Of a stretch of 32,792 bases of DNA, positions 1-8,346 are shown one piece after another. How positions within the stretch are numbered: position 1 is the first letter of the stretch; every line of letters starts with the position of its first letter. The DNA lies in assembly GCA_012837865.1 (NCBI GenBank), contig DUQJ01000131.1:1-32792 (forward strand). The letters run 5' to 3'. Position numbers and translations under genes: made by a program. The stretch comes from Clostridiales bacterium. Lineage in GTDB: Bacteria; Bacillota; Clostridia; Lachnospirales; Lachnospiraceae. The notes under the pieces are model-generated. The model was not told the origin of the DNA. It worked only from the letters and a program-made list of their open reading frames with translations, and did no database searches.

Positions 1-1
1 A

Positions 2-121
2 AGAACCATTGAATTGAATCGAAAATACATAATAGCTATCATACTTATTTTAGATAGCGATCTTGATACTATTAAAGGATATATAATAAAATCGGAAAGG
101 GGAGAATATAATGGGAACTAA
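2..121 (+). CDS. sigI: RNA polymerase sigma factor SigI, C-terminal end (partial)
   Basis: Only the last 39 codons are in the window; the frame is open from the left edge to a TAA at 119-121. The visible tail contains RTIELNRKYIIAIILILDSD, which fits my memory of the C-terminal segment of SigI-family sigma factors (Arg/Lys-rich helix, then a hydrophobic stretch). SigI is an alternative sigma factor used in Firmicutes for heat/envelope stress or, in cellulolytic clostridia, for sensing polysaccharides. The call is supported by the next gene, an RsgI-type anti-sigma factor whose ATG (111) overlaps this reading frame by 11 bases, the usual sigI-rsgI coupling. The bulk of the protein is off-window, so the assignment rests on the tail and the partner. 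Confidence 0.8.
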   Translation, partial: RTIELNRKYIIAIILILDSDLDTIKGYIIKSERGEYNGN

Positions 122-1484
122 AGCAACCGTTTTAAAACTAACATATTTTTCAGCTTTTGTAGCGACAGAAGATTGTGAATTCAAAAAAATACCACGTTGT
201 AAAGATATGGTTATAGGATCAGAAACAACGATTAAATACGAAGATGATTCTAAAAAACCTTTTAATATATCTAACCTGAATCCTTATTGGATTGGAGGAT
301 CACTAGTTTCTTTTGTACTCCTATTTGCTCTTTTAATAACTTTAAACCCCAATAATAGAAAAATATTTGCTGTTATTGATGTGGATATTAATCCAAGTGT
401 ATCATTTTCAATTGATAAAAATTCAAATGTTTTAAATGTTGATTATTTAAACCAAGATGCTAAGGAACTTTTAGAACGAATAAACTTTAAAAATCAAAAT
501 ATTGCTGAAGCGGTGACTCTTCTAGCCCAAACTGCAAGAATTATGGAATATGATTCAAGCTTTGTCTTAATTTCTGGTGCTATTAACCAAAAGTTTGACA
601 AAAATAACAACGAAGAAGCACTTTCAGATATTCTTTTATCAATAACAGATAATGAAAAGTTGAAAGAGTTTGAAATTTTAAGCCAGGCAGTTAAGGTTTC
701 AGGCAAGATAAAAGCTGATGCTAAAAAGAATAGAATTAGCCTTGCTAGACAAGCTGCTTATGAACATTCTAATGGGCAAGGAAAAACTATCTCTATTGAA
801 CAGATAAAGACTTCATTAACAAGTGATATTTTTTCAATTTTAACTTCTGAAGATATGGAAAATGATGATATTACACGGATTGGAAAATTTGCAGAGAAAA
901 AATCTAACAATGACCCCCTTCCTATTGAAGATCCTAAACCTACTGAAGAACCAGAACCTATTGAAGAACCGGAACCTATTGAAGAAACAGAACCTATTGA
1001 AGAGCCAGAACCTATTGAAGAGCCAGAAACTATTGAAGAGCCGGAGCCTAAGGAAGAACCTAAACCTACTGAAAAACCTAAGCCTAAGGAAGAACCTAAG
1101 CCTACAAAAAAACCTAAGCCTAAGGAAACTCCAACATCAGGTTCACAAAAACTAACAGTGACCGCAAAAAAGGTCTCTGGTGGTATTGAACTAAATTGGA
1201 ACCAATTAGAAGGTGATATTGAAACTTTTGACTTCTATAAAATTGTAATGTCAAAGACAAACAGTTCTCCTAAATATCCTGATAATGGTTATTTAGATTA
1301 TAACTGGAATATTAAAGATACTAGCTTTGTGGTTGATACAGGCAGAACTTATTGGAATTACGAAGGTAAAGATGGTAATCATGTAGAAATAAAAGCTGGA
1401 GAAACATATTACTTCTCTATTACAGCTATTTATAAAGATGGTACAAAAGTTTACGGTAGTTCAGCTAAAATAACAATGCCATAA
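111..1484 (+). CDS. rsgI: RsgI-type transmembrane anti-sigma factor with Fn3-like ectodomain
   Basis: Membrane anti-sigma factor expected to hold SigI inactive and release it on an outside signal. Order of parts (457 aa): cytoplasmic RsgI_N domain at about 1-50 (ATVLKL...FVATEDCEFKKI); one membrane helix at about 60-78; an extracytoplasmic conserved region at about 83-220 opening with VIDVDINPSVSF, which carries the Asn94-Pro95 pair where RsgI proteins are known to self-cleave; a Pro/Glu then Pro/Lys linker at about 268-341 built on PEPIEE hexads; and a C-terminal beta-rich domain at 346-457 that looks fibronectin-III-like (VSGGIELNWNQ, then YYFSITAIYKDG). Start is the ATG after AGGGGAG, overlapping the sigI stop. 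The ectodomain is not a carbohydrate-binding module I can name, so the ligand is unknown. Confidence 0.88.
   Translation: MGTKATVLKLTYFSAFVATEDCEFKKIPRCKDMVIGSETTIKYEDDSKKPFNISNLNPYWIGGSLVSFVLLFALLITLNPNNRKIFAVIDVDINPSVSFSIDKNSNVLNVDYLNQDAKELLERINFKNQNIAEAVTLLAQTARIMEYDSSFVLISGAINQKFDKNNNEEALSDILLSITDNEKLKEFEILSQAVKVSGKIKADAKKNRISLARQAAYEHSNGQGKTISIEQIKTSLTSDIFSILTSEDMENDDITRIGKFAEKKSNNDPLPIEDPKPTEEPEPIEEPEPIEETEPIEEPEPIEEPETIEEPEPKEEPKPTEKPKPKEEPKPTKKPKPKETPTSGSQKLTVTAKKVSGGIELNWNQLEGDIETFDFYKIVMSKTNSSPKYPDNGYLDYNWNIKDTSFVVDTGRTYWNYEGKDGNHVEIKAGETYYFSITAIYKDGTKVYGSSAKITMP
921..1133 (+). repeat. In-frame imperfect 18-bp tandem repeat (PEPIEE linker)
   Basis: Units close to CCTATTGAAGAACCAGAA repeat in tandem inside rsgI. 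They encode the hexad PEPIEE and variants (ETEPIE, PETIEE, PKPTEK). The first half is acidic (Glu) and the second half becomes basic (Lys). This is low-complexity linker DNA that may vary in copy number between strains. Confidence 0.85.
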
Positions 1485-1510
1485 ATATATAGAATTATAT
1501 TTTAAATATA

Positions 1511-1570
1511 CTCCCCCTTATAGGAGGCAGTTTAGAAAATAGAACTGTTAGCTATAAGGAGGAGTTTTTT
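1511..1570 (+). terminator. Rho-independent terminator of sigI-rsgI
   Basis: Left arm CTCCCCCTTATAG (1511-1523) pairs with CTATAAGGAGGAG (1552-1564) with one mismatch. An inner CAGTT/AACTG stem sits in the loop, and six T follow at 1565-1570. It lies 26 bases after the rsgI stop. Confidence 0.9.
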
Positions 1571-1600
1571 ATTTTAGGTGAACAAATTTTTATATAATGC

Positions 1601-2032
1601 TTATATTTTCTTACTATAATACCTCGTAAGAAACATAAAACTAAAAAGATTTATAAGAATTAGTACCATTCCAATTATAAGTGAAATTGTATAACCTAAA
1701 ACAATAAATATTAGTAACATAATACTTGTTGTTATTAATGCAATCATAAGGGTAACTGATGCAGCATATCCCCTTATCGAAATATTACGTTCATCATTTT
1801 GTTCTATTATCTGTTTTGTAATTTTTTCAGGTTTATTTTTAATATAATATAATGATAGAATACTAATACCAATCAATGCACTAGCAAAACCATTTAAATA
1901 GCGGCTTATTTCACTTAGATTTTCTAGGTTTTCAAGTTTTGCAAACATTGTTAAAACTATACTTCCTATGAATATAAAGATTCCAATTATTAATAAAACC
2001 TTATATTTATTTTGCTCTTTTTTTAAATTCAT
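1601..2032 (-). CDS. Small four-helix membrane protein paired with XRE regulator
   Basis: A 143-aa integral membrane protein with four hydrophobic segments at about 10-30, 44-65, 90-112 and 115-137 and a Lys-rich N-terminus. A polar stretch between helices 2 and 3 (KQIIEQNDERNISIRGYAA) resembles the NDER(N)xxI signature of small membrane proteins (DUF2178/DUF3796-like) that are commonly encoded beside a short Cro/C1 regulator. Its ATG overlaps the TGA of the regulator by four bases (ATGA), after a GGAGAGG SD lying in the regulator's last codons, so the two are translationally coupled. Function unknown; the pair may monitor the membrane, but that is inference. The family name is from memory. 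Confidence 0.8.
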   Translation of the reverse strand: MNLKKEQNKYKVLLIIGIFIFIGSIVLTMFAKLENLENLSEISRYLNGFASALIGISILSLYYIKNKPEKITKQIIEQNDERNISIRGYAASVTLMIALITTSIMLLIFIVLGYTISLIIGMVLILINLFSFMFLTRYYSKKI

Positions 2033-2232
2033 TTTTCCTCTCCTTCATAAATAAAGATTTCTTCAATTTTCTTATTAAAATACTTTGCAATCTTAAACGA
2101 TAAAATTATTGATGGATTATATCTGCCATTTTCAAGCGAACTAATAGTCTGACGAGAAACATTTAAAACTTCAGCTAATTCTTCTTGTTTTATGCCTCTT
2201 TCTTTTCTTAGTTTTTCTAAATTATTTTTCAC
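2029..2232 (-). CDS. XRE-family (Cro/C1-type) small transcriptional regulator
   Basis: A 67-aa single-domain DNA-binding protein. The helix-turn-helix lies at about 15-36 (KQEELAEVLNVSRQTISSLENG), followed by the short C-terminal helix typical of YgzD/XRE minimal repressors (IIEEIF-like tail, KYFNKKIEEIFIYE). The start is GTG at 2232, ten bases after a perfect GGAGGT SD; no ATG is available in frame nearby. It is first in a two-gene unit with the membrane protein downstream. Upstream is a consensus promoter with two identical-type 18-bp palindromes, so autorepression is likely. Confidence 0.93.
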   Translation of the reverse strand: MKNNLEKLRKERGIKQEELAEVLNVSRQTISSLENGRYNPSIILSFKIAKYFNKKIEEIFIYEGEEK

Positions 2233-2258
2233 AATTTCTTTTACCTCCTTTTATTAAT

Positions 2259-2276
2259 TGTAAAGCCTGCTTTACA
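2259..2276. promoter_or_regulatory. Operator O1 of the XRE unit
   Basis: TGTAAAGCCTGCTTTACA: perfect 8-bp inverted arms around a 2-bp centre. It lies just downstream of the -10 element, at the likely transcription start, where a bound repressor would block initiation. It matches O2 at 2305-2322. Confidence 0.7.
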
Positions 2277-2281
2277 TCCAC

Positions 2282-2310
2282 ATTGTATCATTTGTAATAT
2301 TTGGTGTCAA
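2282..2310 (-). promoter_or_regulatory. SigA-type promoter of the XRE/membrane-protein unit
   Basis: On the minus strand: TTGACA (2310-2305), a 17-base spacer, TACAAT (2287-2282). The -35 overlaps operator O2, and operator O1 begins 5 bases after the -10. Confidence 0.85.
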
Positions 2311-2322
2311 GTATACTTTACA
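2305..2322. promoter_or_regulatory. Operator O2 of the XRE unit
   Basis: TGTCAAGTATACTTTACA: the same TGTAAAG(C/T)-N2-(G/A)CTTTACA design as O1 with one arm mismatch. It overlaps the -35 hexamer. Centre-to-centre distance to O1 is 46 bp. Confidence 0.65.
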
Positions 2323-2352
2323 TAATTTTATAGAATATATGATTCTAATAAA

Positions 2353-2400
2353 AAATAAGGATGATATCTCTTAATTTACTTAGAGGTATCATCCTTATTT
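2353..2400 (-). terminator. Terminator of ppdK
   Basis: An 18-bp stem: AAATAAGGATGATATCTC (2353-2370) with GAGGTATCATCCTTATTT (2383-2400), one wobble/mismatch. An A-run at 2350-2355 gives the U-tract on the minus strand. It lies about 60 bases after the ppdK stop. Confidence 0.85.
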
Positions 2401-2457
2401 ATTATTTAGTACTGCTTGGTGCAGAAACTGCACAAGCTGTATTTAGTTTATCATCAA

Positions 2458-5079
2458 TTATTTGTTGTTTAGCACTGCTTGTGCGGCTGCAAGTCTTGCA
2501 ATTGGCACACGGAATGGTGAACATGATACATAATCAAGTCCAATATTGTGGCAGAATTCAACTGTTGATGGATCACCACCATGTTCTCCACAAATACCAA
2601 GTTTTAACCCTGGTTTTTCAGCACGTCCTTTTTCTGCTGCCATTTTAACTAATTGACCAACACCTTCTTGGTCTAGTCTTGCAAATGGGTCTGATTCAAA
2701 AATCTTGTTCTCATAATATGATTCTAAAAATTTGCCAGCATCATCTCTTGAGAAACCAAATGTCATTTGAGTTAAGTCATTTGTACCAAATGAGAAGAAG
2801 TCAGCTGATTGTGCAATTTCATTAGCTAGTAAACAAGCTCTTGGAATTTCAATCATAGTACCAACTTGATAGTCAATTTTATAATTCTTTTCAGCAATAA
2901 CCTTTTCCGCTGTTTCAATAACTGCTGCTTTAACATAATCTAATTCCCTTTTCTCACCAACTAAAGGAATCATGATTTCTGGTACAATATTAAAGCCTTT
3001 TTCTTGTTTAACTTCAATAGCTGCTTCCATAACTGCTCTTGTTTGCATTCTAGCTATCTCTGGATAAGTAACTGCTAGACGGCAACCTCTATGCCCCATC
3101 ATTGGGTTAAATTCATGTAACGAATCACAGGTAGCTTTTACTTCATCAAATGTTAATCCCATATCTTTAGCAAGTGCTTCAATATCAGCATCAGCTGTTG
3201 GTACGAACTCATGTAAAGGTGGATCTAAGAAACGAATAGTAACTGGTCTACCTTCCATAACTTCATAAATCCCTTTAAAGTCTTCTTTTTGGAATGGAAT
3301 TAATTCTTCTAATGCTGCTTCTCTAGCTTCTGCTGTTTTAGAAAGAATCATTTTTCTGATTTTTGGAATTCTATCTGGTTCAAAGAACATATGCTCTGTA
3401 CGAGTTAATCCAATACCTTCTGCACCAAATTTAATTGCATTAGCTGCATCTTCTGGAGTATCTGCATTTGTTCTAACCTTAAGTGTTCTAATTTCATCAG
3501 CCCAACGCATAATTCTATCGAACTCACCACTAATTACAGCTTCAACTGTAGGAATATCTCCTAAGTACACATTACCTGCCGAACCATCTAATGAAATGTA
3601 TTCACCTTCATTAACTTTTTGACCAGCAATTGTAAAGTAGCCTTCTGCTTCATTAATTGTTACAGATTCACAGCCTGATACACATGCTACGCCCATACCA
3701 CGAGCAACAACTGCTGCGTGAGATGTCATACCTCCACGTGCTGTTAAAATACCTTCTGATGCATGCATTCCTTCAATATCTTCTGGAGATGTTTCAAGAC
3801 GAACTAAAATTACTCTATCACCTTTATCAGCTGCTGCTTTAGCAGTTTTAGCTGTAAAGTAAACTCTACCTGCTGCTGCACCTGGAGATGCTGGTAGAGC
3901 ACTATCAATTGGTGTTGCTGCTGCTAATAATTTAGTATCAAATCCTGGGTGAAGTAATTGATCAAGTGACTTTGCATCCATCCTTGCTATAGCTTCTTCT
4001 TTTGTAATCATTCCATCATCAACTAATTCACAAGCTATTCTAAGTGCTGCTGGAGCTGTCCTTTTACCACTTCTTGTTTGTAGAATATATAACTTTTTAT
4101 CTTCAACTGTAAATTCCATGTCTTGCATGTCTTTATAGTGTTTTTCTAATTGATCAGCAATTCTAATAAAATCATCGTAAGCTTCTGGTAATTCCTGTTC
4201 CATCATGGAAATAGGATGTGGTGTTCTAATACCTGCAACAACATCTTCACCTTGTGCATTAATTAAGTACTCACCATACATTAAATTTTCACCTGTTGAT
4301 GGGTTACGTGTAAATGCAACACCTGTACCAGATGTATCTCCCATATTACCAAATACCATTGCTTGAACATTAACTGCTGTGCCCCAACTACCTGGAATAT
4401 CATTCATTCTTCTATAATAAATTGCACGAGGGTTGTCCCATGAACGGAAAACTGCTGTAACTGAAGCAATTAATTGCTCACGAGGATCTTGTGGGAAGTC
4501 TTGTCCAATTTCTCTTTTATAAACCTCTTTAAATCCTTTAACAATTTCTTTTAAATCATCAGCTGAAAGGTCTGTATCAAATTCAACACCTTTGGCTTCT
4601 TTAATTCCATCAAATACGACATCAAACTTTTCTTTGCTAACTTCCATAACAACATCAGCAAACATTTGTATAAACCTTCTATATGAATCATAAGCAAATC
4701 TCGGATTTCCTGTTCTAGCTGCAAAGCCTTCAACTGCAACATCAGTTAATCCCAAGTTTAAAACTGTATCCATCATGCCTGGCATAGACGCTCTCGCACC
4801 TGAACGAATTGATACTAATAAGGGATTTTCATTATCACCAAACACTTTTCCTTGTTCTTTTTCTAATTCTGCTAAAGCTGCAAAAATTTGCTCTTTAACT
4901 TCATCAGTAACCTCATTACCTTTTGCATAGTAATCTGTACAAGCGTCTGTTGTAACAATAAACCCTTGTGGAATTGGAAGACCAAGCTTGGTCATCTCTG
5001 CTAAATTCGCGCCTTTCCCACCAAGTAAATTTTTCATTGAAGCATCGCCTTCTTTAAATAAATATACCCATTTTGCCAT
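2458..5079 (-). CDS. ppdK: Pyruvate, phosphate dikinase (PPDK)
   Basis: Interconverts pyruvate + ATP + Pi and PEP + AMP + PPi in the cytoplasm; in fermenting clostridia it often runs glycolytically using pyrophosphate. The protein has 873 residues, the full family length. Domains in order: N-terminal ATP-grasp (KGANLAEMTKLGLPIPQGF from about 22; LLVSIRSGARASMPGMMDT at 88-104); central swivelling domain with the phospho-accepting His454 in GGMTSHAAVVARGMG; C-terminal PEP/pyruvate barrel with GLTRTEHMFF, FGTNDLTQMTFG and the catalytic Cys in LGICGEHGGDP. The ATG follows AGGAGG. It is separated from glyQS by 149 bases with its own promoter and ends at a strong terminator. Pyruvate kinase is also present in the window, so the cell has both enzymes for this step. 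Confidence 0.98.
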   Translation of the reverse strand: MAKWVYLFKEGDASMKNLLGGKGANLAEMTKLGLPIPQGFIVTTDACTDYYAKGNEVTDEVKEQIFAALAELEKEQGKVFGDNENPLLVSIRSGARASMPGMMDTVLNLGLTDVAVEGFAARTGNPRFAYDSYRRFIQMFADVVMEVSKEKFDVVFDGIKEAKGVEFDTDLSADDLKEIVKGFKEVYKREIGQDFPQDPREQLIASVTAVFRSWDNPRAIYYRRMNDIPGSWGTAVNVQAMVFGNMGDTSGTGVAFTRNPSTGENLMYGEYLINAQGEDVVAGIRTPHPISMMEQELPEAYDDFIRIADQLEKHYKDMQDMEFTVEDKKLYILQTRSGKRTAPAALRIACELVDDGMITKEEAIARMDAKSLDQLLHPGFDTKLLAAATPIDSALPASPGAAAGRVYFTAKTAKAAADKGDRVILVRLETSPEDIEGMHASEGILTARGGMTSHAAVVARGMGVACVSGCESVTINEAEGYFTIAGQKVNEGEYISLDGSAGNVYLGDIPTVEAVISGEFDRIMRWADEIRTLKVRTNADTPEDAANAIKFGAEGIGLTRTEHMFFEPDRIPKIRKMILSKTAEAREAALEELIPFQKEDFKGIYEVMEGRPVTIRFLDPPLHEFVPTADADIEALAKDMGLTFDEVKATCDSLHEFNPMMGHRGCRLAVTYPEIARMQTRAVMEAAIEVKQEKGFNIVPEIMIPLVGEKRELDYVKAAVIETAEKVIAEKNYKIDYQVGTMIEIPRACLLANEIAQSADFFSFGTNDLTQMTFGFSRDDAGKFLESYYENKIFESDPFARLDQEGVGQLVKMAAEKGRAEKPGLKLGICGEHGGDPSTVEFCHNIGLDYVSCSPFRVPIARLAAAQAVLNNK

Positions 5080-5185
5080 TTTGCTTTTAACCTCCTAAAA
5101 TTTAATTGTAATTGTTGTTTGCTGTTAAATAAAAATCTGTCTATGATTATTACTAACAGTTAATTATTATTTCAGAGTCATAGGC

Positions 5186-5219
5186 AACTATTATAACATA
5201 AAATAGTTGTTTTATAAAC
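5186..5219 (-). promoter_or_regulatory. Candidate promoter of ppdK with overlapping small hairpin
   Basis: On the minus strand: TTTATA (5219-5214), 17 bases, TATAAT (5196-5191). The -10 lies inside the inverted repeat CAACTATT/AATAGTTG (5186-5210), which could double as a weak terminator for the glyQS operon. A further 100 bases of leader precede the ppdK SD; it includes distant CTATGA/TCATAG arms but I recognise no riboswitch. Confidence 0.5.
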
Positions 5220-5228
5220 TTGTATATA

Positions 5229-6617
5229 TTAAAACATAAATTTGTCTTCAAAATATGCATTTAAGTCTGCTATTTTAATTCTTTCTTGCTCCATAGTATC
5301 ACGGTTTCTTATTGTTACCGATTGATCCTCTTCTGATTCAAAGTCATATGTAATACAGAATGGAGTTCCTATTTCATCTTGTCTTCTGTATCGTCTACCT
5401 ATATTTCCTCTTTCATCAAATTCACAATTGTATCTTTTTACTAAGTCAAGATATAGTTTTTCTGCTGGTTCTGATAATTTCTTTGATAATGGAAAAACAG
5501 CGATCTTAACAGGAGCTATCGCTGGATGAAAGCGTAAAACTGTTCTAACATCACCTTCAGCTATTTCTTCCTCATCATAAGCTGCAGATAAAAATGCTAA
5601 TGTAACTCTATCTAAACCAAGTGATGGTTCAACAACATAAGGAATATACTTTTCTTTCTTTTCGTCATCAAAATATGTCATATCTTCTTTTGAGTGTTCC
5701 ATATGTTGAGTTAAATCATAATTTGTTCTATCAGCAACACCCCAAAGTTCACCCCAACCAAATGGGAATAAATACTCTATATCAGTAGTTGCAACACTGT
5801 AAAATGATAATTCATCTTTATCATGATCTCTAAATCTTAATTCTTCTTCTTTTAAACCTAAACTTTTAAGCCAATTCATGCAAAAATCTTTCCAATAATA
5901 AAACCATTCTAAATCAGTTCCTGGTTCACAAAAGAATTGTAATTCCATTTGTTCAAATTCTCTCGTTCTAAACGTAAAATTGCCAGGAGTAATTTCGTTT
6001 CTAAACGATTTTCCTACCTGACCAATTCCAAATGGTATTTTTTTTCTTGATGTCCTTTGAACATTTTTAAAATTAACGAATATTCCTTGTGCCGTCTCAG
6101 GTCTTAGGTATACAGCATTTTTACTACCATCAGTTACTCCTTGATGAGTTTTAAACATAAGATTAAATTGTCTAATTTCAGTAAAATTATGTTTCCCACA
6201 AGACGGACAAGATATTTTTTTCTCATCTATATATTCTTTCATTTGATCGTTAGTCCAGCCGTCAATAGCAGTTGCTAATTCAAGTTCATTTGCATTATTA
6301 TATTCCTCAATCAAATTGTCAGCTCTAAATCTTTCTCGACATTCCTTACAGTCCATTAAAGGATCTGCAAATCCACCTAGATGTCCAGATGCTTCCCATA
6401 CTTGAGTGTTCATTAAAATAGCACTATCAATGCCAACATTATTAGGATGTTCTTGTACAAACTTTTGCCACCAAGCTTTCCTTACATTGTTTTTTAGTTC
6501 TACACCTAAATTTCCATAATCCCATGTATTAGCAAGTCCTCCATATATCTCAGAACCCGGGTATACAAACCCCCTCGCTTTTGCCAAGGCTACTAATTTT
6601 TCCATTGTCTTTTTCAT
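5229..6617 (-). CDS. glyQS: Glycyl-tRNA synthetase, alpha2 (single-chain) type
   Basis: Charges tRNA-Gly. 462 aa, class II synthetase of the dimeric type, the length of bacterial single-chain enzymes. Visible marks: N-terminal [20 protein letters not shown] (about 13-32); an insertion with CKEC and CPSCG (about residues 90-142), which looks like a zinc site; motif 2 around [25 protein letters not shown]; motif 3 with [15 protein letters not shown]-terminal anticodon-binding domain from about 365 ([12 protein letters not shown]). It is last in the era-recO operon, the position glyQ/glyS hold in Bacillus. No T-box leader precedes it: the upstream gap is only 23 bases, so it relies on operon transcription. 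Confidence 0.97.
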   Translation of the reverse strand: MKKTMEKLVALAKARGFVYPGSEIYGGLANTWDYGNLGVELKNNVRKAWWQKFVQEHPNNVGIDSAILMNTQVWEASGHLGGFADPLMDCKECRERFRADNLIEEYNNANELELATAIDGWTNDQMKEYIDEKKISCPSCGKHNFTEIRQFNLMFKTHQGVTDGSKNAVYLRPETAQGIFVNFKNVQRTSRKKIPFGIGQVGKSFRNEITPGNFTFRTREFEQMELQFFCEPGTDLEWFYYWKDFCMNWLKSLGLKEEELRFRDHDKDELSFYSVATTDIEYLFPFGWGELWGVADRTNYDLTQHMEHSKEDMTYFDDEKKEKYIPYVVEPSLGLDRVTLAFLSAAYDEEEIAEGDVRTVLRFHPAIAPVKIAVFPLSKKLSEPAEKLYLDLVKRYNCEFDERGNIGRRYRRQDEIGTPFCITYDFESEEDQSVTIRNRDTMEQERIKIADLNAYFEDKFMF

Positions 6618-6640
6618 TTCCTTAACCTCACTTACTATTA

Positions 6641-7243
6641 TTATTTATAAACTATAATTGTAGCTTGTCCTTCTAACGTTTCTATTTTGTTTTTATTTAT
6701 AAGTTTTGCATTAGCAGAATAATATAATATATCATTTTCAATAATAAAATCATATGCATCATTTAAAATTATAAAATTAAGATCCTGGTTTTTAATAATA
6801 TCTTCTTTAGCTATATCTTTTTTCTTTTTTGTTGTTTTAAATGTTTCTGGTAAGCTATCTAATTGCTCTTGATTAGCAGTTGCAATTTGAAATACGTCTG
6901 CATCAACTTTTTGATAATCAGCATATTCAATTAAAGATTTAAATTTTAATTTTAATATTGCTTTGCCTTTGTATTCTTTTGTATCAGTTAATATAACAAC
7001 TTTTTTGTTTAATTTAGTATTATAAGAATCTATTTGATTTTGTGCAAATTCTTGTAATTCAGTAATACTATAATGATCTTTATCAAAATTTTCTACAATT
7101 GCTAGTTCTACTATATGATCCTTTTGAATAAAAAGCGTATTACGTTCTATTTCATCTGGCATAGATGCAGGAGCAATTTTTTTACATCCGTTTAAAGCTA
7201 AGCAAATCATAGATATACTTATGATTAGTAATATTCTTTTCAT
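6641..7243 (-). CDS. Hypothetical lipoprotein between recO and glyQS
   Basis: A 200-aa secreted protein with a type II (lipoprotein) signal: [20 protein letters not shown], lipobox LNGC with Cys20 as lipidation site. The mature part (about 180 aa) is Lys/Glu-rich with alternating hydrophobic strands and no motif I recognise. I start it at the ATG at 7243: GGAGGG (7254-7249) is 5 bases upstream, while the longer frame begins at a GTG that overlaps this SD. It sits in the gene run between recO and glyQS, so it is probably co-transcribed with them. Function unknown. Confidence 0.8.
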   Translation of the reverse strand: MKRILLIISISMICLALNGCKKIAPASMPDEIERNTLFIQKDHIVELAIVENFDKDHYSITELQEFAQNQIDSYNTKLNKKVVILTDTKEYKGKAILKLKFKSLIEYADYQKVDADVFQIATANQEQLDSLPETFKTTKKKKDIAKEDIIKNQDLNFIILNDAYDFIIENDILYYSANAKLINKNKIETLEGQATIIVYK

Positions 7244-7332
7244 AAACACCCTCCATTTTTATTTTAAGTTATTTTATTGTACCCTCAATTCTAAGTTTTT
7301 TCAAGAATAACTTAGATAAAGCTTGGCCTTTT

Positions 7333-8088
7333 TTATACTTTACCACTTAATATAAGCTTAAGCATATCGTAGGATTTAAAATTATAATCCAAATGTTTTT
7401 GTTTGTGTTGACTAATGAGATAATCTAATTCTTTAAAAACCACATCCGTTACTTTGAATGAAAATAATTTAGGAATTTCTGATTGTATTATGTATTGCAT
7501 GGAATATAAAGTTGTAGGCATTATCCTTATACCATTAACATCTTTTGCTCTGCATCCTTCACATATTATACCATCTGATTCTATTGAGTATGTATAATCT
7601 TTTGATTGTGAATTACATTTAACACATGAAAATACATGAGGTGCTAATCCACTTAATGAAATAACTTTTAATTCAAAAATAATTCTAATCATTTCATTAT
7701 TTATATGTTTTTTTATTAACGCTAAAAGACTTACATATAATAGTCTTAATATTTCTTTTTCATTATTTTCTTCTCTTGTAAAATAATCTACAAATTCACA
7801 AAAATACATTCCGTAATACATTGAATCTAAATCGTTTCTTATCTCAGAAAAATAGTTACCAACAGCTACTGCATTTATATTATAGGAAGTCCGTCCGACA
7901 AACAAAGTAAACTTTCCGAATGTAAAAGGCTGTGTGCAACCTAATAAGGCGCTATTTGGTCTTCTAGCGCCTTTTGCAAATGCTGATATTTTTCCTATTT
8001 CTTTCGTTAATATTACAACTCTTTTATCGTAATCCCCAATTGGCATGGCTGATAAAACCATTCCTGTCACTACTGTCGACATCGACAT
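7333..8088 (-). CDS. recO: DNA repair protein RecO
   Basis: Recombination mediator that helps load RecA onto SSB-coated DNA with RecR. 251 aa. The N-terminal OB-fold is clear (VVTGMVLSAMPIGDYDKRVVILTKEIGKISAFAKGARRPNS), followed by the helical domain with a zinc-type cluster CVKCNS...CEGCRA (about residues 155-180). Start chosen at ATG 8088: AGGTG lies 6 bases upstream, and the longer frame's GTG is part of that SD. It overlaps the upstream yqzL reading frame by 65 bases. Gene order era-yqzL-recO matches Bacillus and many clostridia. Confidence 0.95.
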   Translation of the reverse strand: MSMSTVVTGMVLSAMPIGDYDKRVVILTKEIGKISAFAKGARRPNSALLGCTQPFTFGKFTLFVGRTSYNINAVAVGNYFSEIRNDLDSMYYGMYFCEFVDYFTREENNEKEILRLLYVSLLALIKKHINNEMIRIIFELKVISLSGLAPHVFSCVKCNSQSKDYTYSIESDGIICEGCRAKDVNGIRIMPTTLYSMQYIIQSEIPKLFSFKVTDVVFKELDYLISQHKQKHLDYNFKSYDMLKLILSGKV

Positions 8089-8224
8089 TATAATCACCTA
8101 CTTTATTCGCATTATACCCTTGTTCAGTGTTTGTAGAAGTCTCACATGTACAAGCTGTATAATTTAAATAATCCAAAATATCTCCTGTTCTTTCAAATTG
8201 TTTCCATGTTCCTCTATTTTTCAT
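8024..8224 (-). CDS. yqzL: YqzL-like small protein
   Basis: A 66-aa frame between era and recO, where Bacillus carries yqzL. The N-terminal part MKNRGTWKQFERTGDILDYL has the W-K-x-F-x-x-T-G-x-I/V-x-x-Y-L pattern I associate with YqzL; the remaining ~45 residues (Cys-containing NYTACTCETST, then Asp/Asn-rich) are not recognisable. ATG at 8224 lies 8 bases after a GGGGG SD; an in-frame TTG further upstream precedes the SD and is rejected. The 3' end runs 65 bases into recO in another frame, so the tail may be constrained mostly by recO. Role unknown. Confidence 0.75.
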   Translation of the reverse strand: MKNRGTWKQFERTGDILDYLNYTACTCETSTNTEQGYNANKVGDYNVDVDSSDRNGFISHANWGLR

Positions 8225-8346
8225 TTCATAAGCCCCCTTCAATTTTATAAAATTATCTATATATATAGGTTGCCCATATCATGAAATTTTAAACTAATAA
8301 TAATATCATTTACCATCATCTTTTTACTATAATAGTCTTTTAAAAA

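Noticed and set aside
930-1130. Tandem repeats as a possible CRISPR array
   Set aside because: Repeats are contiguous, coding and in frame with no spacers.
862-1155. 97-codon frame rich in Leu/Lys/Asn repeats inside rsgI
   Set aside because: It is the shifted frame of the 18-bp linker repeat; no SD and it lies wholly within a clear gene.
2361-2648. 95-codon plus-strand frame over the ppdK terminator and 3' end
   Set aside because: It reads the antisense of ppdK and its terminator, has no SD, and its composition is that of a shadow frame.
5100-5228. Possible riboswitch in the ppdK leader
   Set aside because: Only weak dispersed inverted repeats; no conserved motif or terminator/antiterminator pair seen.
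6618-6640. Expected T-box leader in front of glyQS
   Set aside because: The gap to the upstream lipoprotein is only 23 bases and has no specifier or T-box motif.
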